A model generated the notes under the pieces. That model did not search any database. It saw only the letters and a program-made list of their open reading frames with translations, and was not told the DNA's origin. Positions 33,009 through 44,672 of a stretch of DNA of 64,000 bases are shown piece by piece. The first letter of the stretch is position 1; each line of letters starts with the position of its first letter. A program made the translations under genes and the position numbers. The DNA is from Wurfbainia villosa. Taxonomy: Eukaryota; Streptophyta; Magnoliopsida; Zingiberales; Zingiberaceae. The stretch is taken from assembly GCA_025175895.1 (NCBI GenBank), contig CM045990.1, positions 57,165,704 through 57,229,703 on the forward strand. Direction: 5' to 3'.

Positions 33009-34725
33009 CGCATTTCGCTTCTTCGCTTCGTTCTCTTGTGCATGGCGATCCTATCTCACGTCCCCAAATTAAAATTTCATTAATTAAAACTAATCCGGAT
33101 GGAGATGGATTACCCAAGCAACCGATTCATCATCGTGCTATTCGATTTGAGTAGTCGCTTGAACAAACTTGTTGTTCAAGCAACCTAACCCTTTTCCTCG
33201 ATTAGCCGCGGAATAGATGATGAATGGGTTGCCGGTTTTTGTGTTTATCATCGGGATCCATGTCAATCAATAACATACAAAATACAAAAGAACAAGAATC
33301 AAAATTAAACAAGATTATACCTCTTGTTTTACCTCTTGATCTTCTATTGTATTTCTATCCTCTTCTTGGACGTCGTGTGGGCGACGATCTTCCAAGAATC
33401 GAAGCCTCCTAGACCATGTATCTTCCCTTCCTTGCTCGCTCCGAACAAGGGAAGAAACCCTCCCTTCTTCTCCTATCTCGTGTCGAACACAAAACCTCCT
33501 CTTCTACTTACTTGTGCCGACCACCAAGACTCCAAGAGGTGGTGTCCGCCGACCCTAGGATAAGAGAGGAGATTGAGGAAGAGAGCCTTCCTCCTTGTGT
33601 TGCTGTCGGCCCTAGGAGAGGGAGAAGGTGGTGCCGACCCATGGAAAGGGAGAAGAGGCGCCACCGGCTATAGGAAAGGGAAAGGAGGCGCCGACCAAGG
33701 AGGAAGGAGGAGAATCCCTAGCCCTTATTGCCGCCGACCAAAGTGATGCAAAACCCAAGCACACCCTTTCTCCCTTGCCGCCCAAACCTCTCCAACGCCA
33801 ACCAATAATCTCTTTTTTAGGTCTAGGCTTCATGAGGTATTTATAATAAGCTACAATACGGACCATGAGGAGGAGTTGGATCTTGACCACCCAATGGATC
33901 CGAACCACATATAACTCGATCCATTAATGATGATCCATTCCACTAGAGGATCATCATTGTCTACCTCACCAACCCCCATAATTAAATATGGGCTCCATAT
34001 ATTATTTGTACAAAATATCTCCCCGTATTTAAGATATCGAATGTCCATTAATTAATTAAATTAGTGATAATTTAATTAATTAATATCTAACTTCATGAGT
34101 AGTACCACTCATCCTTATCATCATATTGGAGCAAGTCTACCTGCAGGATTTACATGATGAACTTTATGAGCTCCTCAAGGGGACATCATCATCCTAGTAT
34201 ATAGGACACGGTTTCCTCCTATAATCAATGGCACACCATTTAAATAATATTATTTCCTAACTTACCAGGCCTATCGATTTAACACATGAATCTCGCCCAT
34301 TGGTAAATCAAAGAAATAAATACTAAGTACATGTGCCCGTTATTATATCGGGATTAAGAGCATGTACACCATAATATCTGAGGTCTGATTCAATTATATA
34401 GTCAGTATAAATTGAATAACCTCTGAATCGATCCTGCTCAATACACAAAGTGTACTAGTGTAATTCTATGGTCAAGATAAACCAATACCAAATTACACTA
34501 CAACCATGCCAATGGTTTGTCCAAAACTATCTTGGTTGTGAGCCTCTACTTATACTCTATAAGGAACTAATAACATGATCTTCTGTGCGACACCACACAC
34601 CATGTTATCTACAATGTAAAATATCAAACAATATGCATAAATATAAGATGCAAACAATGATCATGTGATTCTTATTTCAAAATGAAGATGTTCATACAAA
34701 GGCTAGGCTTTCAGTATACATCCCA
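33009..34725 (-). mobile_element. probable solo G-family LTR, reversed
   Basis: 1717 bp. On the minus strand it starts TGGGATGTATACTGAAAGCC and ends GCGAAATGCG, where CA is expected at the terminus. The flanks AAAGT (33004-33008) and ATAGT (34726-34730) are a 4/5 TSD. Removing the LTR with one flank puts the gag codons EGK and VIPSEYL in frame. Minus-strand TATA: TATAAATACC near 33845. Confidence 0.65.
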
Positions 34726-34809
34726 ATAGTTATCCCTAGTGAATACCTTATAAACTCAAGGAGTTCCAATAGGTATTGGGTTCCTGAGAGTGTGATCCCT
34801 TCACACTAA

Positions 34810-36006
34810 TTGGGTTTAGGGTGTGTCAACCTTAGATAAATGGGTAGTTAACCTAACCATAGTAGAGTTGACACTTTAGGACATTTTCAAGGTAATGTGA
34901 TAACTTGAAAATGAGATAAGAAGTATATCCTAAAAATCTTTAGGATGTGCCAATGGATTTAATAGAAGATTGAAAGTTGATCAAAATTGGCACAATTAGG
35001 TTAGATGTATGGTGTTCCAAAATTTGGGGATTTTTCACATTCATGGGAGTTAGGTGTAATTATGGCAAATTGGATATAATTCTAGAAAATGACAATTTGA
35101 TTTAAGAATTGAGAATTCTATACCTTTGTATTTTATATATTTGACATGCTTTAATTGTCATAATCCATGTCATGACATCATGTTTCATATGATCATTTAA
35201 AATGTCATGATAGTACTTAAAGTGATTAATACCATGACTAATACATAGGTTATTCTCATTATGCTAGATATCATGCATCATTGACAAATATTTTAAATTA
35301 TGCAAATTATAAATGCCATGATTATAATTCATGCATTAAGATTATTAAAATTGAATTTAAGGACAAATTGCATTATTTGATGTCCTAAATAAAGGAATCA
35401 AATGGATATGCCTAAATAATAATGCATGACCCTTAGATTTACGAAAAAATCAAACTTATATCTCACAAAGACAACAAGAAGACATGTGTGTGTATTGAGA
35501 CATCCTAGATACATATGAGATGTTAGGAATATAAGTTAAGTCCAATGTGCTTATATGGCAAAATGAACTTAAACTATTTCAATCATAGGAAGAAATCATG
35601 AAGAAAACTAGTGTACAAGTCATGTATACTTAGTCTATAGACCATAATTGAAAATAGATTTTGAAAAATATTTTAAAATTATTTTATAAAATCTTGGTTA
35701 AGTCTATCTTTTGATAGCAATTACTATTGAGGAAATTGATACAGGTTAGGCAAAAACATTGAAGTTTTCAATGATTTTTGAACTTTGTATCAATCTTTCA
35801 AATTAATGAGTATTTTAATATAAAACTATTTTTCACCCATAATGTTTGACATAACTAATCTACGTATGAAGTTTCATGATTTTTTTTAAAAAATGTATAA
35901 TTACTTATATATTTTTAAAATCCAAACTAAAAGTCTGATTTCTAGAAAATCAGACTCTAGTCAACTGTTGCATTTAGATAGTCGATTGGTCACTGACAGA
36001 GTCAAC
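34810..36006 (+). other. 3' non-coding region of element C, first part
   Basis: AT-rich with no open frame. Parts resemble the post-gag region of family A (for example around 35740-35890 versus 39700-39810), so C and A are related subfamilies. It ends with the left TSD copy TCAAC of the A array. Confidence 0.65.
36002..36006. repeat. left TSD of the tandem A array
   Basis: TCAAC, identical to 45844-45848. Confidence 0.88.
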
Positions 36007-37156
36007 TGTTAGGGCAATCTCTTGTCGTAATATGGTTTTGATGGTGTGGCAAAGGGTTTAAGTTAGTTTGATATGTTGATGTGATATGTGCGTTGAAGTC
36101 ATGCAGGACTTAGTAATTCGCACATGGAGCCGTGGCGAGTTTCACATCTCATGACTCGTGCCTTGAGTCGGTGAAGGATAGCTTTGCGGAAGCCGTGCGC
36201 TTGGAGCATCCGAGGGACCACGGACGAGAAGCTTGGAGTGAAGCCGAGGAAGTAGACTTCGAGGCAAGAGACGCGAAGGAGCATTGCAGGTCGCGCCGAT
36301 GCCGCCGAGGGACGGGCGAGAACGAAGAGAACTTCGGCGAGGGACTCGAAATGAGAGTGAGCGATTGTAACCCGGGAAGGGTAGTTCTTAGGTGAAACTT
36401 GGCCATTTGGCCAAGTGTCGGATGGTTTTTCGACACCGCCGATCGCCATGTCATGGCCGATCGCTTCCGAGTCGAGTGAGTTCGACCGTATACGATCGAC
36501 CGGATTGTGCGCGCGCAATGATCGCTATAGCGGCCGATCGCAAGGCATCCGATCGAATAGATAAGGGTTCGCCATTAATCGCTCGTAGCCGATCGCGGCG
36601 ATTACGAGAGAATCGAATCGACGATGAGGTCCATCGGGCCGATCGCTAAGAGTTCCGTTGACTACAACGCCGGGATCCAACGTGTTCGAGGCCGCTAGGA
36701 CGGCAATGATCGCCAAGGGCGGCTGATCGATGGCGCAAACGGAAGAAGTTAGCCCTCTCTATAAAAAGAGAGGGTGTAAGCCTTTGAGAGGCTAATGCTC
36801 ATACTCCAAACAATCTTCCTAGTGCCCCACAAGCTCTAAACTCTTCTTACTTGTCTTTACTTCAATCCTATTGTAAGAAGAGTGATCTTGGTTGTAAAGG
36901 TTACCTCCACCTAGCTTTGTGCAAAGGAGAGACCGATAGTGATTGGTTTTGGCGGAGTGATTCACCGTGGACGAATCGGACAGTGGATTAGCGGCGTAGC
37001 CGTGAACCACGTTATATCTCGGTGTTTGTATTGCTTGTTCATTTATTGCTTGTCTTAGTTTATGCTTAACGCTGCGTTTGTAGACGAGCAATTTACGACG
37101 TCCAACGTACGAGGGCTATTCACCCCCCTCTAGCCGGCCATATCGATCTCCTTACT
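36007..37156 (+). mobile_element. LTR A2, first LTR of the array
   Basis: 1150 bp, TGTTAGGGC...CTCCTTACT; the last base is T where A is expected. The palindrome block at 36420-36745 is unlike the corresponding blocks in A3 and A4. Confidence 0.88.
36753..36774 (+). promoter_or_regulatory. TATA box in inverted repeat, LTR A2
   Basis: Arms CCCTCTCT/AGAGAGGG around ATAAAA, as in A1. It would drive the first gag of the array. Confidence 0.68.
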
Positions 37157-37171
37157 AGTGGTATCAGAGCC
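37157..37171 (+). other. primer-binding site, first unit of the array
   Basis: AGTGGTATCAGAGCC follows the LTR. Confidence 0.88.
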
Positions 37172-37220
37172 GAGGTTGCTTGTCACCGGACTAACCGCCA
37201 CAACAAGCCCTACATCAAAA

Positions 37221-38951
37221 ATGGCCGGCTCCAACATCCATCCTCCGAAGTTTGAAGGAGAATTCGCTTGGTGGAAGAAGCGAATGGAGGTATTTTTCGA
37301 AACGGATTTTGATATAATGATTACAATGGAATCCGGTTTCGTTTTGCCTAGGGATGAAGAAGGGAAACCAATCGAAAAATCAAGATGGACCAAAAGGCAA
37401 AGGGAAGAGCACCTCGCAAACTCCAAAGCCAAGCACCATCTCTTCAATGTGCTCCCCCAACAAGAAATCAACCGAATAGGAGAATGCCTAAGCGCCAAGG
37501 AGATGTGGGAGAAGCTAATTGAGCTTCATGAAGGCACATCTGAGGCAAAGCTAGCAAGGAGAGATCTCCTCCACTCCCAACTATCCAACATCAAATTAGA
37601 AAAGGGAGAAAAGGTAATTTCTTTGCATTCTAGATTCAAAGAAATTTTAAATGGGCTAACAAGTGTAGGTGAGAAGCTATCAAACCGGGATATGGTAATG
37701 AAGGCCATAGATGCCTTTCCCCGGTCCTCAAAGTGGAGCTCCATGGTGGACTCATTCTATATCTCAAAGAATTTAGAAGTGAGCACCTTGGAGGAGTTCT
37801 TCTCAACAATGGAACTCCATGAAACTAGACTTGAGGGAATACAAGAGGAGCCTAAAATTCAACCTCAAGAGGAGTAGCACTATTGGCAAGTAAGGGAAGA
37901 AGAAGATGGAAATCCTCCTCCTCCGATGCTGCCTTCCTCCTCCTCCATGGATAGCACCGAAGAAGCCTATATGGTAAGGAGGGTAAGACGTGCATTTAAG
38001 AATTTTAGATTTGATAAATCTAATGATAGGAATAGAAGACCAAGGGGGAAGGTCATATGCTATAATTGCCAAGGAGAGGGACACATAAGGGACAATTGTC
38101 CTCTCCTAAACAAGAGCAAGGAAGAGAGGAAAAAGAAAGAAGAAAAGAAGAAGAAAAAGGGGAGCAAGAAAAAGAAGGAAGAGGAGAAGAAAACAAAGGA
38201 GAAGGGAAAGGCTAAGGCTCTCAAGGCAAGGACTTGGGATGACCCATCCTCATCCTCCTCATCATCATCGGATGAGGAGAATGCTTTTGTCACCAATTTG
38301 GCCTTGATGGCCTTTGATGACTTGGATTGCTCTTCATCCGAAAATGAAGAATCAAGCTCAAATGGGGAGAGCTCAAATGAAGGGGGAGCTTCCACATCCT
38401 CATCATCCGAAGAAGAAGAGGACATGGAAACTATGGTAACGAATCTCTCACCCCATAAGATAGTTTCCATGATTTCTAGCTTAACTAAGGACTTATTTAG
38501 GGCAAAGAAGAAAAACAAAAGCATGCTAGATCAAATTAAGGACCTAGAACAAAAATTAGAAAAAGCATGCTTAAATGAAAATGAAAATATTTCTTCTTGC
38601 CATGATGATGCATGCTCACATGATCTTTATATGCCTTTGGATGTTAATGATGCATGCATAGAGGAAAATAGGGCCTTAAGGGAAAAGGTAGATTATTTAA
38701 CCAAAGCCCTAGAGAAATTCACTATTGGCTCCAACACATTGAACATGATCTTAGGGAGCCAAAGAGCTAGTTTTAACAAGAAGGGCCTAGGATATAAAGA
38801 GAAGAAAAATGAAAAGGCCTATAAATGCCTAATAGCTAGGGGACAAGATAAAAAGAAAGTAATTGCTAAGAAATGGATCCCCAAGGAATTTTTAGTGAAC
38901 CCAATAGGAAAGAATCTATTTTGGGTTCCAAAATCCATCCTTAAGGGTTAG
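37221..38951 (+). pseudogene. gag of the first array unit, frameshifted
   Basis: ATG at 37221 (MAGSNIHPPKF). About 219 codons are open to 37877. A 1-bp loss near 37864 (CAACC for CAACCC in its neighbour) and a changed stretch to about 37930 break the frame in the Ser/Asp tract. The second frame (37926-38951) holds the knuckle CYNCQGEGHIRDNC, a Lys/Glu-rich tract, a Ser/Glu tract, a coiled-coil region (ALREKVDYLTKALEKF) and the natural end NLFWVPKSILKG at 38951. It shows the full C-terminus missing from A1. No protease follows. Confidence 0.88.
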
Positions 38952-40317
38952 AAAACCCCTAGGGTAGTCAACCATATGAACTTGACCTATATCATATTTT
39001 GGTTGACTTAGGATGACGGGACAACATTTTTTAGATAGTGTTGGGTGATGATAACGTACCCATAAATAAGTAATAATGCTTAAATCATGATGATTGATGT
39101 AATTCCTATGTATGTTTTTAAATCATGATTTATAATTTTGAAATTTGGCACGTTATCACTAGAAATAGGTTTAAATCATGCTTTAGGTGATAATTTGTTT
39201 ATTATCATCATATAATACCTAATGCATGACTATTATTTGATGGATACATGAGTTTCATGATCATAATGTAGAATTAATTGATATATGTCATTATGATCAT
39301 GTAGGATGTTAGGTTGATACTTAACCATGATAGAATTGCATGAATATATGGGTTAAGTATATACAAATACCCCCTAGGATACATCTCACACTCACTATAG
39401 GCTAACTTGATTGCAAACTTAGCATGGGTGAGATATTAGGATGATACAAATGTCCACTAATGCCTATGGCATTTAGATGGTCATTTAAAGTATCAAAATA
39501 GCAATAATAGACCAATCATGGGGAAGGCTTATGTTTAATTCATAGACATATTGCCCAAAGATCATGGTTGGATATTTCATATGTTTTCAAAACAATTTCT
39601 TACCTTAAAATACATATATTCATGTTTTGAAACAATTGGATGCAAAACTAGGTAGCTAACTTGATACTAGAATGATCAAAAACCTAGTGGTTTTTAGAAC
39701 TTTTGGATTTTTGGCAAAAACAAGAAAATATAATGAGTTTTCATGAAAAACTATTTTTCCTTGATAGATGTACTTAATAGAAATATGTTCCCCAAATTTC
39801 ATGATTTTTCAAATTTTCTGGAATTTATAATGCATTTCTGAAATTCGTCCAGAAAATCAAAAATATGGATTCATTTGTGCCAATGACGCCATACGATTAA
39901 TGACCTGGTCCTAAATCAGAATATTGAAGGCCGAATTCAGTTTGTAAACCTCCTACAAGTGGTAGAAATATACTTGATGCCATCAACAAATGGTACCCAA
40001 TTTTTAAATCAACTTGACATATTTTTCCCTCCATTATACTTGATGTCATGAGCTTATAACTTAGTGTTAATCTTTTTGATGGTGTCAAAGGGGGAGAAAT
40101 AAGTATGTTTAAGTTAATCACATTAGGGGGAGAAATATATTGTAGGGGGAGAAATATATGATAAGGGGAGAAAATTTACATGGAGAGTTTCATGGATTAA
40201 GGGGGAATTGCATGTTGTTATATCATGTTTATCTTTACATGCTTTCTTACCTTAGAATTTATATCAAATGTTTTTACCTAACTTAAACGGATTGCCACAC
40301 ATCAAAAAGGGGGAGAT
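38952..40317 (+). other. 3' non-coding region, first array unit
   Basis: AT-rich, with no pol and no frame of note. GGGGGAG-like motifs lie near 40087, 40125, 40145, 40163 and 40199. The tract AAAAAGGGGGAGAT ends at 40317, directly before LTR A3. Confidence 0.78.
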
Positions 40318-41511
40318 TGTTAGAGCAATCTCTTGCCGTAATATGGTTTTGATGGTGTGGCAAAGGGTTTAAGTTAGTTTGATATGTTGATGTGATATGT
40401 GCGTTGAAGTCATGCAGGACTTAGTAATTCGCACATGGAGCCGTGGCGAGTTTCACATCTCATGACTCGTGCCTTGAGTCGGTGAAGGATAGCTTTGCGG
40501 AAGCCGTGCGCTTGGAGCATCCGAGGGACCGCCGGACGAGAAGCTTGGAGTGAAGCCGGAGGAAGTAGACTTCGAGGCAAGAGACGCGAAGGAGCATTGC
40601 AGAGCCGTGCGCCTGATGCTGCCGAGGGACGTGGCCGTGAACGAAGAGAACTTCGAAGGCGAGGGACTCCGAGAAATGAGAGTGAGCGATTGTAACCCAG
40701 GGAAGGGTAGCTCTTAGGTGAAACTTGGCCATTTGGCCAAGTGTCGGATGGGTTTTTCGACACCGCCGATCGCCATGTCATGGCTGATCGCTCAATCGAG
40801 TGAGTTCGACCGGTATACGATCGATCGGATTGTGGCCAGTGATGATTGTCATACGGGCGATCATTGCCAAGACCATCGATCAGCCAAGGCATCGATCGGT
40901 GATAGATAAGGGTTCGGCCAACCGTTCGTAGAGCCGATCGGGCGATCGACTACGGCGGCGTGATCCGATGAGGTCCATCGATCACCGCCAAGAGTTCCGT
41001 TGGACTACAGCGGTCGGGATCCGACGTGTTCGGAGGCCGTTGTAGTAATGATCGCGCCAAGGGCGGCAATGATCGATGGCGCAAACGGAAGAACTTAGCC
41101 CACTCAATAAAAAGAGAGGGTGTAAGCCTTTGAGAGGCTAATGCTCATACTCCAAACAATCTTCCTAGTGCCCCACAAGCTCTAAACTCTTCTTACTTGT
41201 CTTTACTTCAATCCTATTGTAAGAAGAGTGATCTTGGTTGTAAAGGTTACCTCCACCTAGCTTTGTGCAAAGGAGAGACCGATAGTGATTGGTTTTGGCG
41301 GAGTGATTCACCGTGGACGAATCGGACCGTGGATTAGCGGCGTAGCCGTGAACCACGTTATATCTCGGTGTTTGTATTGCTTGTTCATTTATTGCTTGTC
41401 TTAGTTTATTGCTTCCGCTTGCGCTAACGTTTTTGTAGACGAGCAATTTACGACGTCCAACGTACGAGGGCTATTCACCCCCCTCTAGCCGGCCATATCG
41501 ATCTCCTTACT
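40318..41511 (+). mobile_element. LTR A3, shared middle LTR of the array
   Basis: 1194 bp, TGTTAGAGC...CTCCTTACT. It serves as 3' LTR of unit 1 and 5' LTR of unit 2. The TATA inverted repeat is damaged (41099-41120). Confidence 0.88.
41099..41120 (+). promoter_or_regulatory. damaged TATA inverted repeat, LTR A3
   Basis: The left arm reads CCCACTCA instead of CCCTCTCT, so TATAAAAA becomes AATAAAAA and the hairpin is lost. Promoter strength is probably reduced. Confidence 0.55.
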
Positions 41512-41526
41512 AGTGGTATCAGAGCC
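41512..41526 (+). other. primer-binding site, second unit of the array
   Basis: AGTGGTATCAGAGCC follows the LTR. Confidence 0.88.
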
Positions 41527-41575
41527 GAGGTTGCTTGTCACCGGACTAACCGCCACAACAAGCCCTACATCAAAA

Positions 41576-43313
41576 ATGGCCGGCTCCAACATCCATCCTC
41601 CGAAGTTTGAAGGAGAATTCGCTTGGTGGAAGAAGCGAATGGAGGTATTTTTCGAAACGGATTTTGATATAATGATTACAATGGAATCCGGTGCTTTTGC
41701 CTAGGGATGAAGAAGGGAAACCAATCGAAAAATCAAGATGGACCAAAAGGCAAAGGGAAGAGCACCTCGCAAACTCCAAAGCCAAGCACCATCTCTTCAA
41801 TGTGCTCCCCCAACAAGAAATCAACCGAATAGGAGAATGCCTAAGCGCCAAGGAGATGTGGGAGAAGCTAATTGAGCTTCATGAAGGCACATCTGAGGCA
41901 AAGCTAGCAAGGAGAGATCTCCTCCACTCCCAACTATCCAACATCAAATTAGAAAAGGGAGAAAAGGTAATTTCTTTGCATTCTAGATTCAAAGAAATTT
42001 TAAATGGGCTAACAAGTGTAGGTGAGAAGCTATCAAACCGGGATATGGTAATGAAGGCCATAGATGCCTTTCCCCGGTCCTCAAAGTGGAGCTCCATGGT
42101 GGACTCATTCTATATCTCAAAGAATTTAGAAGTGAGCACCTTGGAGGAGTTCTTCTCAACAATGGAACTCCACGAAACTAGACTTGAGGGAATACAAGAG
42201 GAGCCTAAAATTCAACCCTCAAGAGGAGTAGCACTATTGGCAAGTAAGGGGAAGAAGAAGATGGAAATCCCCTCCTCCTCCGATGACGAAGCGTCTTCCT
42301 CCTCCTCCATGGATAGCACCGAAGAAGCCTATATGGTAAGGAGGGTAAGACGTGCATTTAAGAATTTTAGATTTGATAAATCTAATGATAGGAATAGAAG
42401 ACCAAGGGGGAAGGTCATATGCTATAACTGCCAAGGAGAGGGACACATAAGGGACAATTGTCCTCTCCTAAACAAGAGCAAGGAAGAGAGGAAAAAGAAA
42501 GAAGAAAAGAAGAAGAAAAAGGGGAGCAAGAAAAAGAAGGAAGAGGAGAAGAAAACAAAGGAGAAGGGAAAGGCTAAGGCTCTCAAGGCAAGGACTTGGG
42601 ATGACCCATCCTCATCCTCCTCATCATCATCGGATGAGGAGAATGCTTTTGTCACCAATTTGGCCTTGATGGCCTTTGATGACTTGGATTGCTCTTCATC
42701 CGAAAATGAAGAATCAAGCTCAAATGGGGAGAGCTCAAATGAAGGGGGAGCTTCCACATCCTCATCATCCGAAGAAGAAGAGGACATGGAAACTATGGTA
42801 ACGAATCTCTCACCCCATAAGATAGTTTCCATGATTTCTAGCTTAACTAAGGACTTATTTAGGGCAAAGAAGAAAAACAAAAGCATGCTAGATCAAATTA
42901 AGGACCTAGAACAAAAATTAGAAAAAGCATGCTTAAATGAAAATGAAAATATTTCTTCTTGCCATGATGATGCATGCTCACATGATCTTTATATGCCTTT
43001 GGATGTTAATGATGCATGCATAGAGGAAAATAGGGCCTTAAGGGAAAAGGTAGATTATTTAACCAAAGCCCTAGAGAATTTAACTATTGGCTCCAACACC
43101 TTAAATATGATCTTAGGGAGCCAAAGAGCTAGTTTTAACAAGAAGGGCCTAGGATAAAAAGAGAATAAAAATGAAAAGGCCTATAAATGCCTAATAGCTA
43201 GGGGACAAGATAAAAATAAAGTAATTGATAATAAAAGTAACACCAAGGAATATTTAGTGAACCCAATAGGAAAGAATCTATTTTGGGTTCCAAAATCCAT
43301 CCTTAAGGGTTAG
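41576..43313 (+). pseudogene. gag of the second array unit, frameshifted and with a late stop
   Basis: ATG at 41576, the same start as unit 1. A 2-bp loss near 41688 (GGTGCTTTTGCC for GGTTTCGTTTTGCC) shifts the frame after about 37 codons. The remaining frame is open to a TAA at 43155-43157, where unit 1 encodes Tyr (GLGYKEKK). The unit keeps the intact Ser/Asp tract lost from unit 1, the knuckle CYNCQGEGHIRDNC and the coiled coil. Decayed codons continue to the natural stop at 43311-43313. The two array gags therefore carry different breaks, which arose after or alongside the duplication. Confidence 0.88.
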
Positions 43314-44672
43314 AAAACCCTAGGGTAGTCAACCATATGAACTTGACCTATATCATATTTTGGTTGACTTAGGATGACGGGACAACATTTTTAGATAGTG
43401 TTGGGTGATGATAACGCCCATAAATAAGTAATAATGCTTAAATCATGATGATTGATGTAATTCCTATGTATGTTTTTAAATCATGATTTATAATTTTGAA
43501 ATTTGGCACGTTATCACTAGAAATAGGTTTAAATCATGCTTTAGGTGATAATTTGTTTATTATCATCATATAATACCTAATGCATGACTATTATTTGATG
43601 GATACATGAGTTTCATGATCATAATGTAGAATTAATTGATATATGTCATTATGATCATGTAGGATGTTAGGTTGATACTTAACCATGATAGAATTGCATG
43701 AATATATGGGTTAAGTATATACAAATACCCCCTAGGATACATCTCACACTCACTATAGGCTAACTTGATTGCAAACTTAGCATGGGTGAGATATTAGGAT
43801 GATACAAATGTCCACTAATGCCTATGGCATTTAGATGGTCATTTAAAGTATCAAAATAGCAATAATAGACCAATCATGGGGAAGGCTTATGTTTAATTCA
43901 TAGACATATTGCCCAAAGATCATGGTTGGATATTTCATATGTTTTCAAAACAATTTCTTACCTTAAAATACATATATTCATGTTTTGAAACAATTGGATG
44001 CAAAACTAGGTAGCTAACTTGATACTAGAATGATCAAAAACCTAGTGGTTTTTAGAACTTTTGGATTTTTGGCAAAAACAAGAAAATATAATGAGTTTTC
44101 ATGAAAAACTATTTTTCCTTGATAGATGTACTTAATAGAAATATGTTCCCAAATTTCATGATTTTTCAAATTTTGAATTTATAATGCATTTCAAATTGGC
44201 CCGTAAAATCGTAAATATGGATTCATTGTGCCGGTCCGATGCCATATCGATAGCATGATCGTGGTCTAAATCAGAATATTGAAGGCCGAATTCAGTTTGT
44301 AAACCTCCTACAAGTGGTAGAAATATACTTGATGCCATCAACAAATGGTACCCAATTTTTAAATCAACTTGACATATTTTTCCCTCCATTATACTTGATG
44401 TCATGAGCTTATAACTTAGTGTTAATCTTTTTGATGGTGTCAAAGGGGGAGAAATAAGTATGTTTAAGTTAATCACATTAGGGGGAGAAATATATTGTAG
44501 GGGGAGAAATATATGATAAGGGGAGAAAATTTACATGGAGAGTTTCATGGATTAAGGGGGAATTGCATGTTGTTATATCATGTTTATCTTTACATGCTTT
44601 CTTACCTTAGAATTTATATCAAATGTTTTTACCTAACTTAAACGGATTGCCACACATCAAAAAGGGGGAGAT
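43314..44672 (+). other. 3' non-coding region, second array unit
   Basis: Nearly identical to 38952-40317 except for a scrambled patch near 44170-44270. The repeated GGGGGAG motifs and the final polypurine tract (ending 44672) are retained. Confidence 0.78.

Larger units (their letters stand above)
29612..34809 (+). pseudogene. gag of element C, decayed and interrupted by two solo LTRs
   Basis: Starts MEPSDGFGYDTRIPPPFKQEDFL at 29612, a variant of the Gag N-terminus seen in K and A. Decay breaks it into frames at 29612-29800, 30013-30279, 30283-30486 and 30679-31017. Two knuckle-like motifs occur: CFEFREQDHYKSKC (second Cys is Phe) and an intact CFWCQQKGHYWSQC. Solo LTR E interrupts after VTK (31023); the text resumes as VSKKSRKV at 32864. 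Solo LTR G interrupts after EGK (33008); the text resumes as VIPSEYL at 34731 and ends YWVPESVIPSH at 34809. The C-terminal YWVP phrase matches the end of A gag. The gag could not be functional. Confidence 0.78.

Noticed and set aside
41165..41446. Minus-strand frame of 93 codons repeated in LTRs A3, A4 and partly A2
   Set aside because: Conserved only because the LTRs are recent copies; antisense to R-U5, with no domain.
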